Assembly: GCF_000236035.1 (NCBI RefSeq)
Contig: NZ_JH393258.1
Span: 649,065-713,064 of the forward strand
Reading direction: 5' to 3'
DNA from: Vreelandella boliviensis LC1
GTDB lineage: Bacteria; Pseudomonadota; Gammaproteobacteria; Pseudomonadales; Halomonadaceae
Length of the DNA: 64,000 nt
The translations under genes and the position numbers were made by a program. Shown here piece after piece: positions 46,934-56,275 of this stretch. The notes beneath the pieces were generated by a model. That model was not told the DNA's origin, ran no database searches, and worked only from the letters and a program-made list of their open reading frames with translations. Numbering within the stretch: the first letter of the stretch is position 1; the number at the start of each line of letters is the position of its first letter.

Positions 46934-47797
46934 TTAAGTTACTAACGTTAGGCTGGTAACAGGGCGCAGGTTTAGCCGCTTACAGCGTTTCTCTACGCTG
47001 TCCACAATCTCTTGAGCGTCGTCGAATTGCTGCTTACCCAGTTGGATATCCACCACCAGGAAGCTACCCACCTGAGCCAAGCGAATGTCGTCGGCAGTAA
47101 CATCAAAGTCGGCGACTTCTTGCACCACATCCTCGCGCACGCTGCCTAACGGCTCGCCAAACATAAGTTCACGCAGCGCCCCACGCACCATACGAATCGG
47201 CATGGGCAAGAAGTAGCCAGCGATAACCAGCACCATCACCGGGTCGGCAAAGCGTGCGTAGCTGGCCCAGGGCGACAGGGTTAGCACCCAAGTAAGTCCA
47301 AAACCAAGCATGACAGCGGCACTCAGCAACGTATCCATCTGCCACTGACCTAGCTCTGCGGCCAAAAGCGAGGAGCGCGCCACCCGGGCGTAGCGCGCCA
47401 GCCACCACCAAGTTAATAAACAGCCAGTTACGTTGACCAAACCAAATATCAGGGCCAAATCCAGCGTTACCTGCCGCCCGCCATCGAGCAGGCTCCACAG
47501 CGCGGAAACCAACGAGACGATACACACCATAGCGATCACGACGCCTTTGAGCAGTACAGCAAGCGGTTCTACCGTCAGCCGCCCAAAGGGATAATGATCA
47601 TCTGCGGGTTTGCGCGCCTGCTTAAGCGCAAACAAAGATAACGATGCCAGCACAAGGCTCAATAGCGAGTAACCACTGTCAAACAGAATCGTTATGGAAC
47701 CGCTGGCCAACCCTAGCGTTAGCCCGGCAAACGCAAACAGGCTAGCAGAAATGGCTGAAAATCTTAGCGCACGACGCTCGGCAACAAAGGGGGTCAC
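46934..47797 (-). CDS. Cation diffusion facilitator family transporter, atypical metal site
   Basis: A 287-residue protein with six membrane helices and a C-terminal cytoplasmic domain, the CDF layout. The post-TM2 HYPFGRLTVEPLA loop is clear. The transport site is unusual. Relative to YiiP (TM2 Asp-x3-Asp, TM5 His-x3-Asp), TM2 has Asp40 but Ser44 at the second position, and TM5 has Gln151-x3-Asp155. Only two of four liganding carboxylate/His positions remain, so the substrate is unlikely to be typical zinc. It converges with the DUF3008 gene. Confidence 0.83.
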   Translation of the reverse strand: MTPFVAERRALRFSAISASLFAFAGLTLGLASGSITILFDSGYSLLSLVLASLSLFALKQARKPADDHYPFGRLTVEPLAVLLKGVVIAMVCIVSLVSALWSLLDGGRQVTLDLALIFGLVNVTGCLLTWWWLARYARVARSSLLAAELGQWQMDTLLSAAVMLGFGLTWVLTLSPWASYARFADPVMVLVIAGYFLPMPIRMVRGALRELMFGEPLGSVREDVVQEVADFDVTADDIRLAQVGSFLVVDIQLGKQQFDDAQEIVDSVEKRCKRLNLRPVTSLTLVT

Positions 47798-47912
47798 GCG
47801 GATAACTCCATCACATTAGACAAATTGTGCGCCATAATAGTGAAGAGTTATGACAATCACGAATCGCTCAGCGCCAAATTAACTGGCGCTCAAAGCGCTT
47901 AACGAGGCGACT

Positions 47913-48782
47913 ATGCGTGCAGAACAGGTACAGGCCTTTATTGATGTCACCGAGCATGGCTCCTTTGCCGCCGCTGCAAGACATACCGGCCTTAAACGGA
48001 GCACGCTGAGTGCCGCCGTTAATGCGCTAGAGGACAGCCTTGGTGTGGCGCTATTTGAGCGTTCGGGCAATAGCCTAACGCTTACCGCCGTGGGTGATAG
48101 TGTGCTCCCCGACTGCTACCGACTGCTGACAAGCGCCAGCCGAATCAAAAAACACTGTCACCAGCACTTGCAGGGAGTGGAGAGCCAACTCGGCATTGCC
48201 CGTGATGATGCCTTGCCCGAGGCGTTTTGGCGCCAGGTAATGCATGATTTAAAACAGCAGTTCCCGCTAACCGCGATTTCGGTGTACTTGGTGCCACCCC
48301 AAGAGCATGCCCAGTTTGTCCAGCGCCAAACGGTGGACATTGCCTTTGGACTGTATACCGCTGAAGGCATTGACGCCAACGCGACCAGCCTTGCCCCCGT
48401 CAGTATGCGTTTAGTGGCAGCGCCCCTTCATCCACTAAGCCGACTCCCCAGCATTAACCGCGATGACTTAGCACAGTACACCCAAGTGTGTTTGACCCAC
48501 GTGCAGGATGACAAGCTGATCAGCGAAGCGTTGTTTTCAGGTAATTATCTTGCTTTAACCATGTTTGAGGTGATCCGCGACGCCGTCATCAACGCTACCG
48601 GTTGGGCGCTGCTGCCTTATCCGCTGGTTAAAGACGCCCTAGAGGCTGGCACGCTCTGCACGCTTAATCATGATCTAGCCTTGGCTAGCCACTATTACCG
48701 TTACGTGGAAAGCGATAACCGCGGCGTAGTGGCTACCGCCTTGTTAAACAAGGTGGTGTATTTCCTAGCTTCCCAGAACTGA
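47913..48782 (+). CDS. LysR family transcriptional regulator
   Basis: A 289-residue protein with an N-terminal HTH (about 4-62, HGSFAAAARHTGLKRSTLSAAVNALEDSLG) and a substrate-binding-like C-terminal domain (about 90-285). It is divergent from the CDF transporter, with 115 bp between the starts, so that transporter is the likely target. This is inferred from position only. Confidence 0.88.
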   Translation: MRAEQVQAFIDVTEHGSFAAAARHTGLKRSTLSAAVNALEDSLGVALFERSGNSLTLTAVGDSVLPDCYRLLTSASRIKKHCHQHLQGVESQLGIARDDALPEAFWRQVMHDLKQQFPLTAISVYLVPPQEHAQFVQRQTVDIAFGLYTAEGIDANATSLAPVSMRLVAAPLHPLSRLPSINRDDLAQYTQVCLTHVQDDKLISEALFSGNYLALTMFEVIRDAVINATGWALLPYPLVKDALEAGTLCTLNHDLALASHYYRYVESDNRGVVATALLNKVVYFLASQN

Positions 48783-48999
48783 TATCCAATACTAATCCAG
48801 AGCTAACACCCAGGGCTAACTGGCATATCGTTGAAATCATTTATGTGGAAAAAAACACCAAAGCCTTCCACGCTATTAAAAAGTGCTAAATAAGGAGCTG
48901 CCAGGACACGCCACGTACGGAACACTGGCAAGTGTCATCCAGGCGTCATATGCACCTGCCAGTGTCGAAGTTGCCGTCAACCAAGGAGTGATTCCAACG

Positions 49000-50409
49000 A
49001 TGGTACGACTCGATAAGAAAGCCACTCGGCTGTATGTGTTGGACACCAATGTCCTCATTCATGACCCCACCGCGCTCTACCACTTCGATGAGCACGACGT
49101 CGTTATCCCCATGACCGTCCTGGAGGAACTTGATAAGCACAAAAATGGTGTTCGTGAAATTGCCCGCACGGCCCGCCAAATCAGCCGTACGCTCTCTGAC
49201 CTGACCAGCCAAGTCACCTTTGATGAGATCCAACGCGGCATTCCGATTCCCCGGCTTAGCGGCGACACAGGACGTCTGCACTTTTTATGCTACAACGATT
49301 TAAAGCTCTTTGACGCCCTCGACGATAGCCCCGATAACCGCATACTGGCGGAGACCTGCCGCCTACGCGAAGAACGTCCCGACGCCTCCGTCATCCTGAT
49401 TACCAAAGATATCAACCTCCGCGTTAAAGCCGCCGCGTTGAAAGTGCCGGTTGAGGATTATCTCAACGATCGCGCCTTCTCCGACAGCGACGCCATGATT
49501 GAGGGCGCACAGGTCTACGCCTCTGCAGGCCAGCATGGCGCGTCACTATGGGAAGCATTGAATGTCGATGTCACTGTGGAGCGCCTGGATCACCAAACAT
49601 TCTATCAACTCACCGGTACCATGCCCCGCCACTGGCACGTGGGCATGCTGGTATCGGATAGCGAAAACGGGGCGGAGTTTGAAGCGATCATTCGCGAGCT
49701 GAGCCCCTCTTCGGCCCGCCTTCAACTGCTGACGAACTACCGCCACCACGCTGGCGTTTGGGGCGTTCACGCCCACGACAGTCGGCAAAATTTCACCCTA
49801 AACCTACTCATGGATCCCGATATTGACCTGGTCACCATTGCCGGTAATGCCGGTACCGGTAAGACCTTTATGACCCTGGCCGCGGCCTTTCAGCAGACCC
49901 TCGACGCCAAGCTGTTCGAGCGCATTGTGTTTACCCGCGCGCCGATCCCTATGGGCGAAGATATCGGCTTTTTGCCCGGCACTGAAGAGGAGAAAATGTC
50001 ACCGTGGATGGGTGCCTTCCATGACAATATGGACAATCTGTTGCGCAATGAGGAAGGCGATTCCAGCTGGGATAACGGCGCCACACGGCAACTGATTGGC
50101 TCGCGAGTGCAGATACGCGCACCAAGTTTTATGCGCGGCCGCACCTTGAACGATACCTTTCTAATCATTGATGAGGCGCAAAACTTCACCCCCAAACAGC
50201 TTAAATCACTAGTAACACGGGCGGGGCGCAATACCAAAATTGTCTGTTTGGGCAACGTCGGACAGATTGATACGCCTTATCTCACTGCCAACACCTGTGG
50301 CATGGCCGCGGTGGTTGAGCGCTTTCGCGACTGGCCCCACGCCGGGCATATCACCCTGAAAAGCGTTGAACGCTCGCGCTTGGCCCTGGCGGCGGAAGAG
50401 CTGCTTTAA
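49000..50409 (+). CDS. PIN-PhoH family protein (PIN domain + PhoH-like ATPase)
   Basis: A 469-residue protein. The N-terminal PIN domain (about 8-140) carries conserved acidic residues (VLDTNVLIHDP, VLEELDKHK, SVILITKDINLRVKA) for Mg-dependent RNA cleavage. The C-terminal PhoH ATPase (about 265-465) has Walker A GNAGTGKT near residue 282 and Walker B FLIIDEAQNFTPKQLKSL. PhoH2-type PIN-PhoH proteins are RNA helicase/nucleases, so an RNA-processing role is likely. ATG 49000 follows AAGGAG at 48983-48988. Confidence 0.9.
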   Translation: MVRLDKKATRLYVLDTNVLIHDPTALYHFDEHDVVIPMTVLEELDKHKNGVREIARTARQISRTLSDLTSQVTFDEIQRGIPIPRLSGDTGRLHFLCYNDLKLFDALDDSPDNRILAETCRLREERPDASVILITKDINLRVKAAALKVPVEDYLNDRAFSDSDAMIEGAQVYASAGQHGASLWEALNVDVTVERLDHQTFYQLTGTMPRHWHVGMLVSDSENGAEFEAIIRELSPSSARLQLLTNYRHHAGVWGVHAHDSRQNFTLNLLMDPDIDLVTIAGNAGTGKTFMTLAAAFQQTLDAKLFERIVFTRAPIPMGEDIGFLPGTEEEKMSPWMGAFHDNMDNLLRNEEGDSSWDNGATRQLIGSRVQIRAPSFMRGRTLNDTFLIIDEAQNFTPKQLKSLVTRAGRNTKIVCLGNVGQIDTPYLTANTCGMAAVVERFRDWPHAGHITLKSVERSRLALAAEELL

Positions 50410-50411
50410 GC

Positions 50412-50453
50412 CTGTTGTTTTAAACCTATTGTTTTAAACCTATTATTTTAAAC
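50412..50453. repeat. 14-bp tandem repeat, three copies, after the PIN-PhoH gene
   Basis: CTGTTGTTTTAAAC (50412-50425), CTATTGTTTTAAAC (50426-50439) and CTATTATTTTAAAC (50440-50453) are near-perfect head-to-tail copies that start 2 bp after the stop codon. Confidence 0.85.
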
Positions 50454-50459
50454 CAATCG

Positions 50460-50480
50460 CCTCCCACCACTGGTGGGAGG
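50460..50480. terminator. Hairpin between PIN-PhoH and YihY genes
   Basis: CCTCCCACC (50460-50468) pairs perfectly with GGTGGGAGG (50472-50480) around an ACT loop. It lies between convergent gene ends, with no long T run, so it is probably a shared terminator. Confidence 0.7.
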
Positions 50481-50493
50481 TGATTCTTCGCCA

Positions 50494-51477
50494 TCATGTA
50501 TCGTTACTTTCCTTAATATCCTTCCTCGGCCGAGGGGCGCCAATGGTGTCCGCGGCAAACGCCTCGCGTTCCCCTAACGGACGCGTCTCGCCAATGGTGG
50601 TGTCGGTGAAGGTTTGGCGCTCCATCTCACAATTAACTTCCGCACCAAACAGCACAACAAAAGCGGAGAGCCAGAACCATAACATTAGCGCCACCACCGC
50701 TCCCAATGAGCCATAAAGCTCGCTAAAGGTAGAGAAGTAGCGCACATAGAGCGAAAGCCCGCCGGAACCTAATAACCACATTATCGTCGCCAGCAGCGTG
50801 CCATAGCTTAACCAGCTCCACTGGGCTGAACGCCGATAGGGCGCGTAGCGGTAGAGCAGCGCAATTAGCATACTCATCATCAACAATAGTGCAGGCCAGC
50901 GCAGCCACTGCAGTATTCGGTTCAGCGGTTGGTCAATCGCCAGGGAGTTAACCACCACCGGCACGATGGCAATAAACGCCAGCGAGACCAGGGTCATAAA
51001 AATCAAGCCAAAGGTCAGTGATACCAATACCGTACTGCGATGTAACAGGCTGCGCTTTTCGGTTTCGCCGTAAACCACATTAAGACCGATAACCAGCACC
51101 GCCACTCCTTTGGAAGCGATATACATTGCAATCAGCAACCCGGCTAAAGCGCCCAGAAAATTACCCGATTCCGCGCTCTCCACGACCTTCTGGGCCTGCT
51201 GATCAATCAGTTTGGCAGCATCCGGCGGCATAAAGCGGCTAATTTCGTACAACTGCTGGCCAGCTTCATAAGGATCAAACAGTAACCCCCAGAGAGAAAT
51301 GACCGCCGCAATGGTGGGAAACAGCGCTAGCAAGGCGTAGAAAGCCACACCTGCGGCCAGCATGGTAAGACGATTACGGCGCGCAGCGCGCACTACCCGC
51401 CAGGCAATATCGTGCCAACCCCGCTGGGGGATATCACTGGGTACTAGCGCGCGGCGACCGCGAGGCAGTTTACTCAT
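50494..51477 (-). CDS. YihY/BrkB family membrane protein
   Basis: A 327-residue protein with about six membrane helices. The family pattern AAGVAFYALLALFPTIAAVISLWGLLFDPYE is near the N-terminus and GAVVALMLWFWLSAFVVLFGAEVNCEMER near the C-terminus. The family was once called ribonuclease BN in error; its role is unknown and it may be a transporter. ATG 51477 has AGGA 7 nt upstream. The longer frame to 51504 lacks support. Confidence 0.88.
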   Translation of the reverse strand: MSKLPRGRRALVPSDIPQRGWHDIAWRVVRAARRNRLTMLAAGVAFYALLALFPTIAAVISLWGLLFDPYEAGQQLYEISRFMPPDAAKLIDQQAQKVVESAESGNFLGALAGLLIAMYIASKGVAVLVIGLNVVYGETEKRSLLHRSTVLVSLTFGLIFMTLVSLAFIAIVPVVVNSLAIDQPLNRILQWLRWPALLLMMSMLIALLYRYAPYRRSAQWSWLSYGTLLATIMWLLGSGGLSLYVRYFSTFSELYGSLGAVVALMLWFWLSAFVVLFGAEVNCEMERQTFTDTTIGETRPLGEREAFAADTIGAPRPRKDIKESNDT

Positions 51478-51513
51478 AGCACGTTCCTGACAAGTAAATT
51501 CCACACAATCGAC

Positions 51514-53286
51514 TCATCGCTGGCCTTCCCACATCAGTAGCGCCGCAAGCAGCACGGCAAGTATCATCATCAAACCACTGGTATGGTGACGCAACCAGGA
51601 CTCGGTCGACAACAGCCGCGTTAAATGCCCCATCAACATTGCTTCGGTTTTTTGTGCGGTTGCCACGCTCGTCGCTTTTATCTGGATGCAGCAGTGCCCA
51701 ACCCAGCGTAATGGCACCAGCACAGCGCCTACGATACCCGCGTAAAGCCACCATAGGTCGCCTGCGGGGAGCGATTTACCCTTCAGCGGTTGCGTTAGTA
51801 GCCAACCCACCATCGCGAACATCACCCCAACCGGAAAGGGCCACATGATGCCCAGCCACTCTTTCAGCGGCGGTATCTCGATGCTGCCTGCTGGAAGGGG
51901 AAGCCAAAGCGGCGTTAACAGCGCTGCGGCGATGGCGACTAACCAGGCACCCCACTGCTCTCGGTTACTGCCCCCCTGATGGCGCTGCTGCCACTGACGC
52001 CACAAGGCAACACTCACCAGTGCCGCCGTGCCAACAGCGGCCCAACTAAGCAGCGTGATCAGCGATTCATGGTGCATTTCATAGAGCGGACTCTTAACAC
52101 TCCACTTGCTGATCAGGCCCGCGCCAATGGCGCCCGCCAACGAGATACCCGGCAGTGCCAACAAAGCCCAGACCAACGGCAGCGGCCAGCGCGGTAGATG
52201 CTCGCTGATACTCGTGCCCATAAATAGCGAACCTTTGGCCAGCGCGTGATGGGCGGCAAACAGTACTAAACCTGGCCATAGCAGCGGCCATACCTCTGGG
52301 GCGACCAAGCCCATGGCCACCAGCGCGGTCATCATGCCCATCTGGCTGATACTGGAATAGGCCAACACGGCTTTGGGATGGCGCTGAAAAACCCCATACA
52401 GCGCGGCGCCAAACGCCGCCGCCAGCCCTGCGATTAACATGTAGTTGCCAAACCGGGCTAGCGGTTCTGACACTTGCTCATGGCCTAACGGCAGCACACT
52501 GATCCAGCCCAATAGCCCCGCCTTGATCATCGCCCCACTCAGCACCGCGCTAGCAGGCGCCGGTGCTACCGGGTGCGCTAACGGTAGCCATACGTGCAGA
52601 CCGATAACACCCGCTTTTACGCCAAAGCCCAGGCACAGCAAGGCGGCCATCCAAGCACCATGTTCAGCCACTAAAATGCTTTCACGTACCCCTTGGAGCG
52701 TAAGCGTATTAGCTTCACCGGCTGCCCATAGAAAGCCGCCTAGAATTAGCCCTTCACCCACTACAGCTAAAATCAAATAGGCCTTAGCCCCCAACCGTGC
52801 CTCCTCTGTACCGCTATGCACCACCAGGGCGTAGGCGGCGAAGGTCATCAGCGCAAAACCGAGATAAAAGCTGGCGATATCCTGGGCAATAATCAGCAGC
52901 ACATTGCCCAGCAGCGTCAGCGGCCACAACAGCGCCAAACGCAACAGCCGCCGCTCTGCGTCTTGATCACCGTCCTGAGCCTTCGCCTGCTCCGCTGCAA
53001 AATAGCCCCTGGCATGAAACGCCGCCAGACTCCAGAGCAGCGCGGTAAACGCAAGCCACGGGCGGCTTAACGAGTTTAGCGCCCATTCGCCGCCCAGCAT
53101 CCAGGCATCCATTGTCCACTGCGCTTCGCCGCCGTAGGCTAATAGCAGCGCTGGCCAAGCGGCGCTTAGCCACAGTACTGAAAAATATTCGCGCCGGGCG
53201 CTTGGAGTGCTGGAGGTCTGCCATATCACCACCCCGGCAACCCCTAGCGGCCACAGCAGCGATAGTGCCAACAGCAGCGTCATCAT
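51514..53286 (-). CDS. NuoL/HyfB-like proton-conducting membrane subunit (third antiporter-like subunit)
   Basis: A 590-residue protein of the NuoL/MrpA-D superfamily with 14 or more helices. The conserved FGVKAGVIGLHVWLPLAHPVAPAPASAVLSG core carries the TM7 Lys, and a second Lys (MIKAG) follows. A C-terminal extension (about 480-590) has an amphipathic helix and a final membrane helix, as in NuoL-type ends. The TM5 Glu of the family is replaced: LGFALMTFAAYALVVH has Ala145 where its neighbour has Glu139. Its ATG overlaps the stop of the next gene by 4 nt. It is the last gene of a four-gene operon. Confidence 0.87.
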   Translation of the reverse strand: MMTLLLALSLLWPLGVAGVVIWQTSSTPSARREYFSVLWLSAAWPALLLAYGGEAQWTMDAWMLGGEWALNSLSRPWLAFTALLWSLAAFHARGYFAAEQAKAQDGDQDAERRLLRLALLWPLTLLGNVLLIIAQDIASFYLGFALMTFAAYALVVHSGTEEARLGAKAYLILAVVGEGLILGGFLWAAGEANTLTLQGVRESILVAEHGAWMAALLCLGFGVKAGVIGLHVWLPLAHPVAPAPASAVLSGAMIKAGLLGWISVLPLGHEQVSEPLARFGNYMLIAGLAAAFGAALYGVFQRHPKAVLAYSSISQMGMMTALVAMGLVAPEVWPLLWPGLVLFAAHHALAKGSLFMGTSISEHLPRWPLPLVWALLALPGISLAGAIGAGLISKWSVKSPLYEMHHESLITLLSWAAVGTAALVSVALWRQWQQRHQGGSNREQWGAWLVAIAAALLTPLWLPLPAGSIEIPPLKEWLGIMWPFPVGVMFAMVGWLLTQPLKGKSLPAGDLWWLYAGIVGAVLVPLRWVGHCCIQIKATSVATAQKTEAMLMGHLTRLLSTESWLRHHTSGLMMILAVLLAALLMWEGQR

Positions 53287-54788
53287 GGCAGGTACTCCCC
53301 GTTGGCCACCCGAGCGGCCCAATCCAAGGGGCTAAAGGGCAGCCCGGCAAACAATCCGGCTCCCAGGCTGGCCATGGCGGTAAACACCATGGGCCAAAGT
53401 AGCCAGCCATGGGTTTCTAAACGGCCTAGACGCTGCTCTTCGGGCCAACCACCTTTACCGTGGGAGGGCCCTAAGCGGAACCACAAACGGTGCACAATGG
53501 GTAAAAAATACATGGCGTTGAGTGTACTGCTCGCCACTAGCACACCGACGACCCAGTACATCTCGGCTTGAATCGCGCCAACCCCGAGATACCACTTGGT
53601 AATAAACCCCGCCACGGGCGGAAGGCCAATCATGCCAAACGCGCCGATGGTAAACGCAATGCTGGTCAACGGCATGCGCTTGCCTGCACCGTCCATCTCA
53701 TCAATGCGATGAATTCCCAGCTCTTCGGCATAGTTGCCCGCGCAAAAGAACAGCGTGACCTTCATTAAGCCCTGATGCAGCAAATGCGCTAAGGCGCCGA
53801 CGGTGCCAAAAGGGCCAAACAGTCCTATACCGAGAATGACGTAGGAGACTTGGCTAATGGTGGAAAACGCTAGGCGTGGTTTCAGCTCCTCTTGGGCAAT
53901 GGCTCTTAACGAGCCATAAATAATCGTAAAAGAGGCCGCCACCGCTAGCACTGTAATAACACCTAGTTCCACGCTCAGCTCAACGCCAAACAGGTCGTAA
54001 ACGACCCGCAGAATCCCGAAGGCACCGGCCTTCACCACAGCTACCGCGTGAAGCAGCGCACTCACCGGCGCGGGCGCCACCATTGCTCTCGGCAGCCAAC
54101 CGTGCAGCGGCACCATGGCAGCTTTTACCGCAAGTCCACCGACTAACAAGGCAAATATCAGCGTAAGCAGGCCACGGTGATCGTTCAAATAGTCACCTAA
54201 GCCCTCTTCTGAAGAGAACGATTGATCCCCGGTCAGGCTATACAGCAACACAGCCCCAAGTAACAGCACCACACCGGCACTTAGCGTATAGCGTAAATAG
54301 ATACGCCCCGCATTGAGGGCTTTCTCAGTGCCCCGGTGAACCACCAGCGGGTACGTGGAGAGCGTCAACATTTCGTAGAAAATCAGGAAAGTAAACAGGT
54401 TATCGGCGAGTGCTATGCCTAACGTACTGGCCACGCATAAGCTAAAGAAGCCAAAGAACCGCTTCCGGTTGGCAGAATTTTCCAAGTAGCCGATGGCATA
54501 AACCGTGGTACACAACCAAAGCAGTGACGATAGCCCGGCAAACATCACTCCTAGCGCATCAGTACGCAGTACGAAATCGACGCCACCGATCACTTGAAAG
54601 CTAAAAATATCCTCATGCCCCGCGGCTACCCGCCTGACCATCAGGGCGACCAGAACAATTTTAAACACCGCTGCCACTAGGTTAACCGTCGTGCGCAGCC
54701 GCCTGGCGTCTTCCGGTAGCGCAAAAATAGTCACAGCGGCCAGTAGCGAGGTAGCCAAAGCAGTAAGCGGTAACCAGGCGGCGTTCAT
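53283..54788 (-). CDS. MrpD/NuoM-like proton-conducting membrane subunit
   Basis: A 501-residue antiporter-like subunit with about 14 helices. It retains the TM5 Glu139 in IFYEMLTLSTYPLVVH, the TM7 Lys in GLAVKAAMVPLHGWLPRA and the following Lys in VVKAGAFGILRV. It is closest in feel to MrpD or MbhH-type subunits. It overlaps both neighbours by 4 nt, so the stoichiometry is probably coupled. The partner redox or antiport module is not present nearby. Confidence 0.88.
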   Translation of the reverse strand: MNAAWLPLTALATSLLAAVTIFALPEDARRLRTTVNLVAAVFKIVLVALMVRRVAAGHEDIFSFQVIGGVDFVLRTDALGVMFAGLSSLLWLCTTVYAIGYLENSANRKRFFGFFSLCVASTLGIALADNLFTFLIFYEMLTLSTYPLVVHRGTEKALNAGRIYLRYTLSAGVVLLLGAVLLYSLTGDQSFSSEEGLGDYLNDHRGLLTLIFALLVGGLAVKAAMVPLHGWLPRAMVAPAPVSALLHAVAVVKAGAFGILRVVYDLFGVELSVELGVITVLAVAASFTIIYGSLRAIAQEELKPRLAFSTISQVSYVILGIGLFGPFGTVGALAHLLHQGLMKVTLFFCAGNYAEELGIHRIDEMDGAGKRMPLTSIAFTIGAFGMIGLPPVAGFITKWYLGVGAIQAEMYWVVGVLVASSTLNAMYFLPIVHRLWFRLGPSHGKGGWPEEQRLGRLETHGWLLWPMVFTAMASLGAGLFAGLPFSPLDWAARVANGEYLP

Positions 54789-56275
54789 GGGCTACCTCCA
54801 TGCATCAATTCCAGCGGGAAATGCGCCAATAGCCCTAGGGCGAACGCAATCAAAGCAAGCGTTAACGCGATCAGATCCATGCCCGGCGCCAAGGGTTGAT
54901 AACGATGGCGGGGGGCCGTCTCATCAAAGGAGTAGCGAAACATGCGAAACACATAGGCCGCGGTCAGCAGCGTACCGGTTAATAGTGCCGCCACCGCCCA
55001 CCACTGCTCGGTGATGATCATCGCCTGAAGCAGCATCCATTTAGCCGTGAAGCCAGCACTAGGTGGAAGTCCCATCAGGGTGATAGAGGCGATGCCAAAC
55101 ACTAATAGCGAAAGCGACAAGCGGCGGCTGGTACCGGCCAGGCCTTTGAGCGTGCTCTCCCCAGTGGCCAGTATCAGGTTGCCTGCAGCCATAAACATGG
55201 CAGCTTTAGCAAAGGCGTGGCCCATCAGTTGCAGCCAAAACCCTTCCCAGGCTAAAGCACGGGGCAGCGGCGCAATATCCGGCCCCAACAGCAGCGGAAA
55301 AGCCACCATGAGATACCCCAACTGCGCCACGGTGGACGAAGCAACTAACGTTTTAAGCGAATCAGTACGCCAGGCCAGCAACCCACCCCATACAATCGCC
55401 AACATGCCCAGCCAGGCGATAACACGCGGAGCATAGAACGTATCAGGTAGCAGAATGCTCCACAGTTGCAGCAGCATAAACAGCGACGCTTTGATCACCA
55501 GTGCGGCATGCAGCGCGCTCACTGGCGTCCAGGCACTCTCATGTACGGGGGTCAGCCACGCATGCAACGGAAACAGCGCGGCTTTTAAGGCCAACCCAGC
55601 GCCGATCAGCGCCGCAGCGAACCATGCCACCGGCCCTGGCTCAATGACGTCAGCCAAGCCCTGCAAATCCAATCGGCCCCAGTGGCCTAAAATCAGCGCC
55701 ACCCCGAGCAGATAAGTTAACGAGCCCACCAGAGCCAACAGCAAATAGCGCATCCCCGCTACTAGCGCGGGTACCTTTCCCGACAGCATCAGCATGCCGA
55801 CCGCAGCCAGGCCCATCAGCTCTAGTGCTGCATAAAGGGTCAACAGATCGGTGGCCAGCCAAATTAACGAGAGCGCACTGAGCACAACGCCCATCAAAGG
55901 CCACAGCCAGCGTGCCAACGACCCGGTTTCGCTTAAGCGCAAATACCCTGGGGTATAGAGCGCCGCCGCAACACCAATTACCTGAGTCATTAATAGCAAT
56001 AGTACGCTCAGCCCGTTTAATCGCAGCGACAGGTGAACGCCCGCTATTTCCCACTGCCAACGCAGAAGTCCCGCTTGGTCATAAGCAAAGAGCAGCACTA
56101 GTCCAGAGGCCAATACCGGCACGCTGGCTAGCACTATGGGCCATGCCCGCTTAAGAGGAAATACTACTGCCAGCAAGCCCAGTAGTAGCGGCAAGCCAAG
56201 CGCAGCTAACAGCGCCCAGTGAGTAAGGGCAAGGGGTTCAAAGGTGTGATCGAAAAGGCCAAAGCGCCAGATCAT
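54785..56275 (-). CDS. NuoM/MrpD-like proton-conducting membrane subunit
   Basis: A 496-residue antiporter-like subunit. The TM5 Glu152 is present (LYAALELMGLAAVGML). The lysine in LIGAGLALKAALFPLHAWLTP and the next one in ALVIKASLFMLL are also present. It belongs to the same superfamily as the two downstream genes and overlaps them by 4 nt. The role in the assembled complex is not defined. Confidence 0.88.
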   Translation of the reverse strand: MIWRFGLFDHTFEPLALTHWALLAALGLPLLLGLLAVVFPLKRAWPIVLASVPVLASGLVLLFAYDQAGLLRWQWEIAGVHLSLRLNGLSVLLLLMTQVIGVAAALYTPGYLRLSETGSLARWLWPLMGVVLSALSLIWLATDLLTLYAALELMGLAAVGMLMLSGKVPALVAGMRYLLLALVGSLTYLLGVALILGHWGRLDLQGLADVIEPGPVAWFAAALIGAGLALKAALFPLHAWLTPVHESAWTPVSALHAALVIKASLFMLLQLWSILLPDTFYAPRVIAWLGMLAIVWGGLLAWRTDSLKTLVASSTVAQLGYLMVAFPLLLGPDIAPLPRALAWEGFWLQLMGHAFAKAAMFMAAGNLILATGESTLKGLAGTSRRLSLSLLVFGIASITLMGLPPSAGFTAKWMLLQAMIITEQWWAVAALLTGTLLTAAYVFRMFRYSFDETAPRHRYQPLAPGMDLIALTLALIAFALGLLAHFPLELMHGGSP

